From positions 1-7,907 of the forward strand of contig JAFYMV010000034.1 of NCBI GenBank assembly GCA_017548225.1: a DNA stretch of 7,907 nucleotides. The letters run 5' to 3'. This document shows positions 6,223-7,907 of the stretch, in pieces. Below the pieces are notes generated by a model, which was given only the letters and a program-made list of their open reading frames with translations, was not told where the DNA came from and did no database searches. The first letter of the stretch is position 1. Every line of letters starts with the position of its first letter. The stretch comes from Bacteroidaceae bacterium. Lineage in GTDB: Bacteria; Bacteroidota; Bacteroidia; Bacteroidales; Bacteroidaceae. A program made the position numbers and the translations under genes.

Positions 6223-6666
6223 CTATAACACAGGCAGGTACTTGCTGATGTCTTTGCCAAAGTGAGCCAGTTCGCGCACCATGCTACTGCTGATAGCCGC
6301 ATATTCGGGCTCGCTGATGAGCAGTAGGGTGTCTATACCAGTGAGCATGCGATTGATGTCGGCAATATTGCGCTCATACTCGAAGTCTATGGTGTTGCGC
6401 ACACCGCGTACGATGAATTTTGCCCCGATGGATTGGGCAAAATCGGTAGTCAACCCCTCGTAGCTTACCACATGAATGCGTGGCTCGTCTTTGTAGAGTG
6501 TAGCTATACGCTCCATGCGCTCATCCAAAGTGAGCATCGTGCGCTTTTCGGTGTTGATACCAATAGCGATGTATAGCTCATCCACGATATTCAGTGCACG
6601 ACGCACCAATGCATCATGCCCTATTGTAAAGGGGTCGAATGTGCCGGGGAATATTGCAATTCTCAT
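6223..6666 (-). CDS. coaD: Pantetheine-phosphate adenylyltransferase (PPAT)
   Basis: CoaD transfers AMP from ATP to 4'-phosphopantetheine, giving dephospho-CoA, the penultimate step of coenzyme A synthesis in the cytoplasm. The 147-residue protein is slightly shorter than the usual 155-165 but carries the full nucleotidyltransferase signature: GTFDPFTIGH with Thr9 and His17, Lys41 (TEKR, matching E. coli Lys42), the RGVRNTIDFEYE segment with Arg87 and Arg90 (E. coli Arg88 and Arg91), and the ISSSMVRELA segment near the C-terminus that contacts ATP. The start ATG at 6666 gives the family's normal MRIAIFPGTF opening. It lies 17 bp after the parE stop, in the same direction, so the two are probably co-transcribed. 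No good Shine-Dalgarno sequence is placed for this ATG; the region before it is a heptamer repeat with a short coupled reading frame. Confidence 0.97.
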   Translation of the reverse strand: MRIAIFPGTFDPFTIGHDALVRRALNIVDELYIAIGINTEKRTMLTLDERMERIATLYKDEPRIHVVSYEGLTTDFAQSIGAKFIVRGVRNTIDFEYERNIADINRMLTGIDTLLLISEPEYAAISSSMVRELAHFGKDISKYLPVL

Positions 6667-6689
6667 AACTCAAAACTCATAATTCACAA
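6662..6689 (-). repeat. Four-unit heptamer tandem repeat between parE and coaD
   Basis: On the minus strand the units are TTGTGAA, TTATGAG, TTTTGAG and TTATGAG, read from 6689 to 6662. The first contains the parE TGA stop and the last contains the coaD ATG start, so the repeat fills the whole intercistronic gap. Units 2 and 4 are identical, unit 3 differs by one base and unit 1 by two. Confidence 0.6.
6663..6680 (-). other. Possible five-codon leader ORF overlapping the coaD start
   Basis: ATG AGT TTT GAG TTA TGA (MSFEL) begins in the second heptamer, and its stop overlaps the coaD start as ATGA. A GAGGAG sequence (6690-6695) in the last codons of parE stands 9 bases before this ATG, a better spacing than the 23 bases to the coaD ATG. 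It could re-recruit ribosomes and couple coaD translation to parE, but it may simply be a by-product of the repeat. Confidence 0.2.
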
Positions 6690-7907
6690 CTCCTCAGGCT
6701 TATCCTCTTCAACAACGAGATTGTCGATGATAAAGTTTTGGCGCTCCATCGTATTCTTGCCCATGTAGAACTCGAGCAGGCTGGTTACGGTATCGTTCTT
6801 GCTCAAGGTTACGCGCTCAAGGCGCATGTCCTCGCCGATGAAATGCTTGAATTCATCGGGCGAAATCTCACCAAGACCCTTAAATCGAGTTATCTCTGGG
6901 TTGGGACCGAGGTCATTGATAGCCTTCAGGCGCTCCTCCTCATTGTAGCAGTATACGGTAATGAAATCGCTCTTGCGGTCGGTGTCATTCTCTTTCTTGT
7001 ATCCTTTGACAAGGCGCTTCTTGTTGCGCACACGGAAGAGAGGAGTCTGCAGGATGTATACATGCCCCTTCTTGATAAGGTCGGGGAAGAATTGCAAGAA
7101 GAAGGTAATCATCAGCAGACGGATGTGCATACCATCGACATCGGCATCGGTAGCCACGATGACCTTATTGTAGCGCAATCCCTCAAGACCATCTTCGATG
7201 TTGAGGGCTGCCTGCAAGAGGTTGAACTCCTCATTCTCGTACACCACCTTTTTGGTGAGTCCGAACGAGTTGAGCGGTTTACCGCGCAAGCTGAATACGG
7301 CCTGTGTATTCACATCGCGGCTCTTGGTGATAGATCCGCTCGCAGAGTCACCCTCGGTGATGAAGATGCACGACTCGTCGGTGCGGTCGCCTTTGGCATC
7401 GTTGAGATGTATACGGCAGTCGCGCAACTTGCGGTTGTGCATATTCACCTTCTTGGCGCGCTCGCGAGCTATCTTGGTAACGCCAGCGATGGCCTTGCGC
7501 TCCTTCTCGCTCTCCTGAATCTTCTGCAGCATGGCATCAGCCACCTCGGTATTGCGGTGCAGGTAGTTGTCTACTTCGGTCTTGATGAAGTCGCCCACAA
7601 ACTTATTGAGGCTGCGTCCACCGGGCTCCATAGCCGTAGAGCCGAGCTTCACCTTAGTCTGACTCTCAAATACAGGCTCCTCTACATTGATGGCAATAGC
7701 ACCTACGATACCGTTACGGATATCGGTGAATTCGTGGTTTTTGTTGTAAAACTCCTTGATGGTGCGTGCTATGTGCTCCTTGAAGGCGCTTTGGTGAGTA
7801 CCGCCCTGTGTGGTGTGCTGTCCGTTGACAAATGAGTAGTATTCCTCACCATACTGGTCGGTATGGGTAAAGGCAATCTCGATGTCTTCGGTCTTGAGAT
7901 GGATGAT
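6684..7907 (-). CDS. parE: DNA topoisomerase IV subunit B, ParE (5' end outside window)
   Basis: ParE is the ATPase subunit of topoisomerase IV, which unlinks daughter chromosomes. The frame is open to the right edge, so 407 C-terminal residues are visible; the GTG at 7652 is internal. In visible numbering from 7907, the fragment opens in the transducer domain (QYGEEYYSFVNGQHTTQGG), followed by FESQTKVKLGS at about 79-89. The TOPRIM domain has FITEGDSASG with catalytic Glu185 (7353-7355) and DADVDG at 254-259 (7131-7148), both metal-binding motifs intact. The ISPDEFKHFIGEDMRLE segment and the end FYMGKNTMERQNFIID are typical of Bacteroidota ParE rather than GyrB. About 20 charged residues lie between RNKK and YCYNEEE (6960-7016), apparently longer than the family usually has. 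It is the upstream partner of coaD, 17 bp apart. Confidence 0.94.
   Translation of the reverse strand: MIHLKTEDIEIAFTHTDQYGEEYYSFVNGQHTTQGGTHQSAFKEHIARTIKEFYNKNHEFTDIRNGIVGAIAINVEEPVFESQTKVKLGSTAMEPGGRSLNKFVGDFIKTEVDNYLHRNTEVADAMLQKIQESEKERKAIAGVTKIARERAKKVNMHNRKLRDCRIHLNDAKGDRTDESCIFITEGDSASGSITKSRDVNTQAVFSLRGKPLNSFGLTKKVVYENEEFNLLQAALNIEDGLEGLRYNKVIVATDADVDGMHIRLLMITFFLQFFPDLIKKGHVYILQTPLFRVRNKKRLVKGYKKENDTDRKSDFITVYCYNEEERLKAINDLGPNPEITRFKGLGEISPDEFKHFIGEDMRLERVTLSKNDTVTSLLEFYMGKNTMERQNFIIDNLVVEEDKPEEL

Noticed and set aside
7650..7652. GTG as the start of a shorter topoisomerase gene
   Set aside because: The same frame continues to base 7907 with conserved ParE sequence (QGGTHQSAF and IAINVEEPVFESQTK); the GTG encodes the Val in QTKVKLGS.
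6738..7835. A 365-codon open frame on the plus strand, antisense to parE
   Set aside because: It lies wholly opposite a strongly conserved ParE frame, shows no recognisable domain, and is the sort of long antisense frame that GC-rich codon bias produces.

Overview
The window holds seven protein-coding genes that pack almost the whole 7.9 kb. No gap without a gene exceeds about 70 bases. There is no tRNA, rRNA, insertion sequence, CRISPR array or prophage that I can see. Protein sequences (UvrC, ParE, CoaD, an S41 C-terminal processing protease and a pair of rhomboids), the lack of Shine-Dalgarno sequences at most starts, and two TATCTTTG elements matching the Bacteroidota -7 consensus TAnnTTTG all point to a member of the Bacteroidales (Bacteroides/Prevotella-like). 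That assignment is by recognition of the families, not by a search.

Layout. Left arm, plus strand: uvrC (5' end cut off by the window start, 1-1812), then a secreted or periplasmic S41 PDZ protease (1872-3452) with its own putative promoter in the 59-bp gap. Right arm, minus strand, read from the right edge: parE (5' end beyond the window, 7907-6684), coaD (6666-6223), then a 70-bp gap with a second TATCTTTG promoter element, then a tightly packed three-gene unit: rhomboid protease B (6152-5433), rhomboid protease A (5449-4547, 17-bp overlap with B) and a membrane-anchored endonuclease/exonuclease/phosphatase-fold (EEP) hydrolase (4550-3471, ATGA overlap with rhomboid A). The two arms converge at 3453-3470 with only 18 bp between stop codons and no convincing intrinsic terminator.

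How the genes fit together. uvrC (nucleotide excision repair), parE (chromosome decatenation) and coaD (coenzyme A synthesis) are ordinary housekeeping genes with no evident shared pathway. The rhomboid-rhomboid-EEP unit is the most interesting part. Overlapping reading frames imply co-translation of two apparently intact intramembrane serine proteases and a hydrolase whose catalytic domain is predicted to face the periplasm. The EEP gene is also clearly more AT-rich in sampled lines (about 40% GC) than uvrC and parE (about 57-62%).

Smaller structures worth attention are a four-unit heptamer repeat bridging the parE stop and the coaD start, which creates a five-codon mini-ORF coupled to coaD; a promoter element sitting exactly in the loop of an inverted repeat; and an identical 19-bp stretch shared by the two rhomboid genes. 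I see nothing here that I would call a wholly new defence or mobile system.
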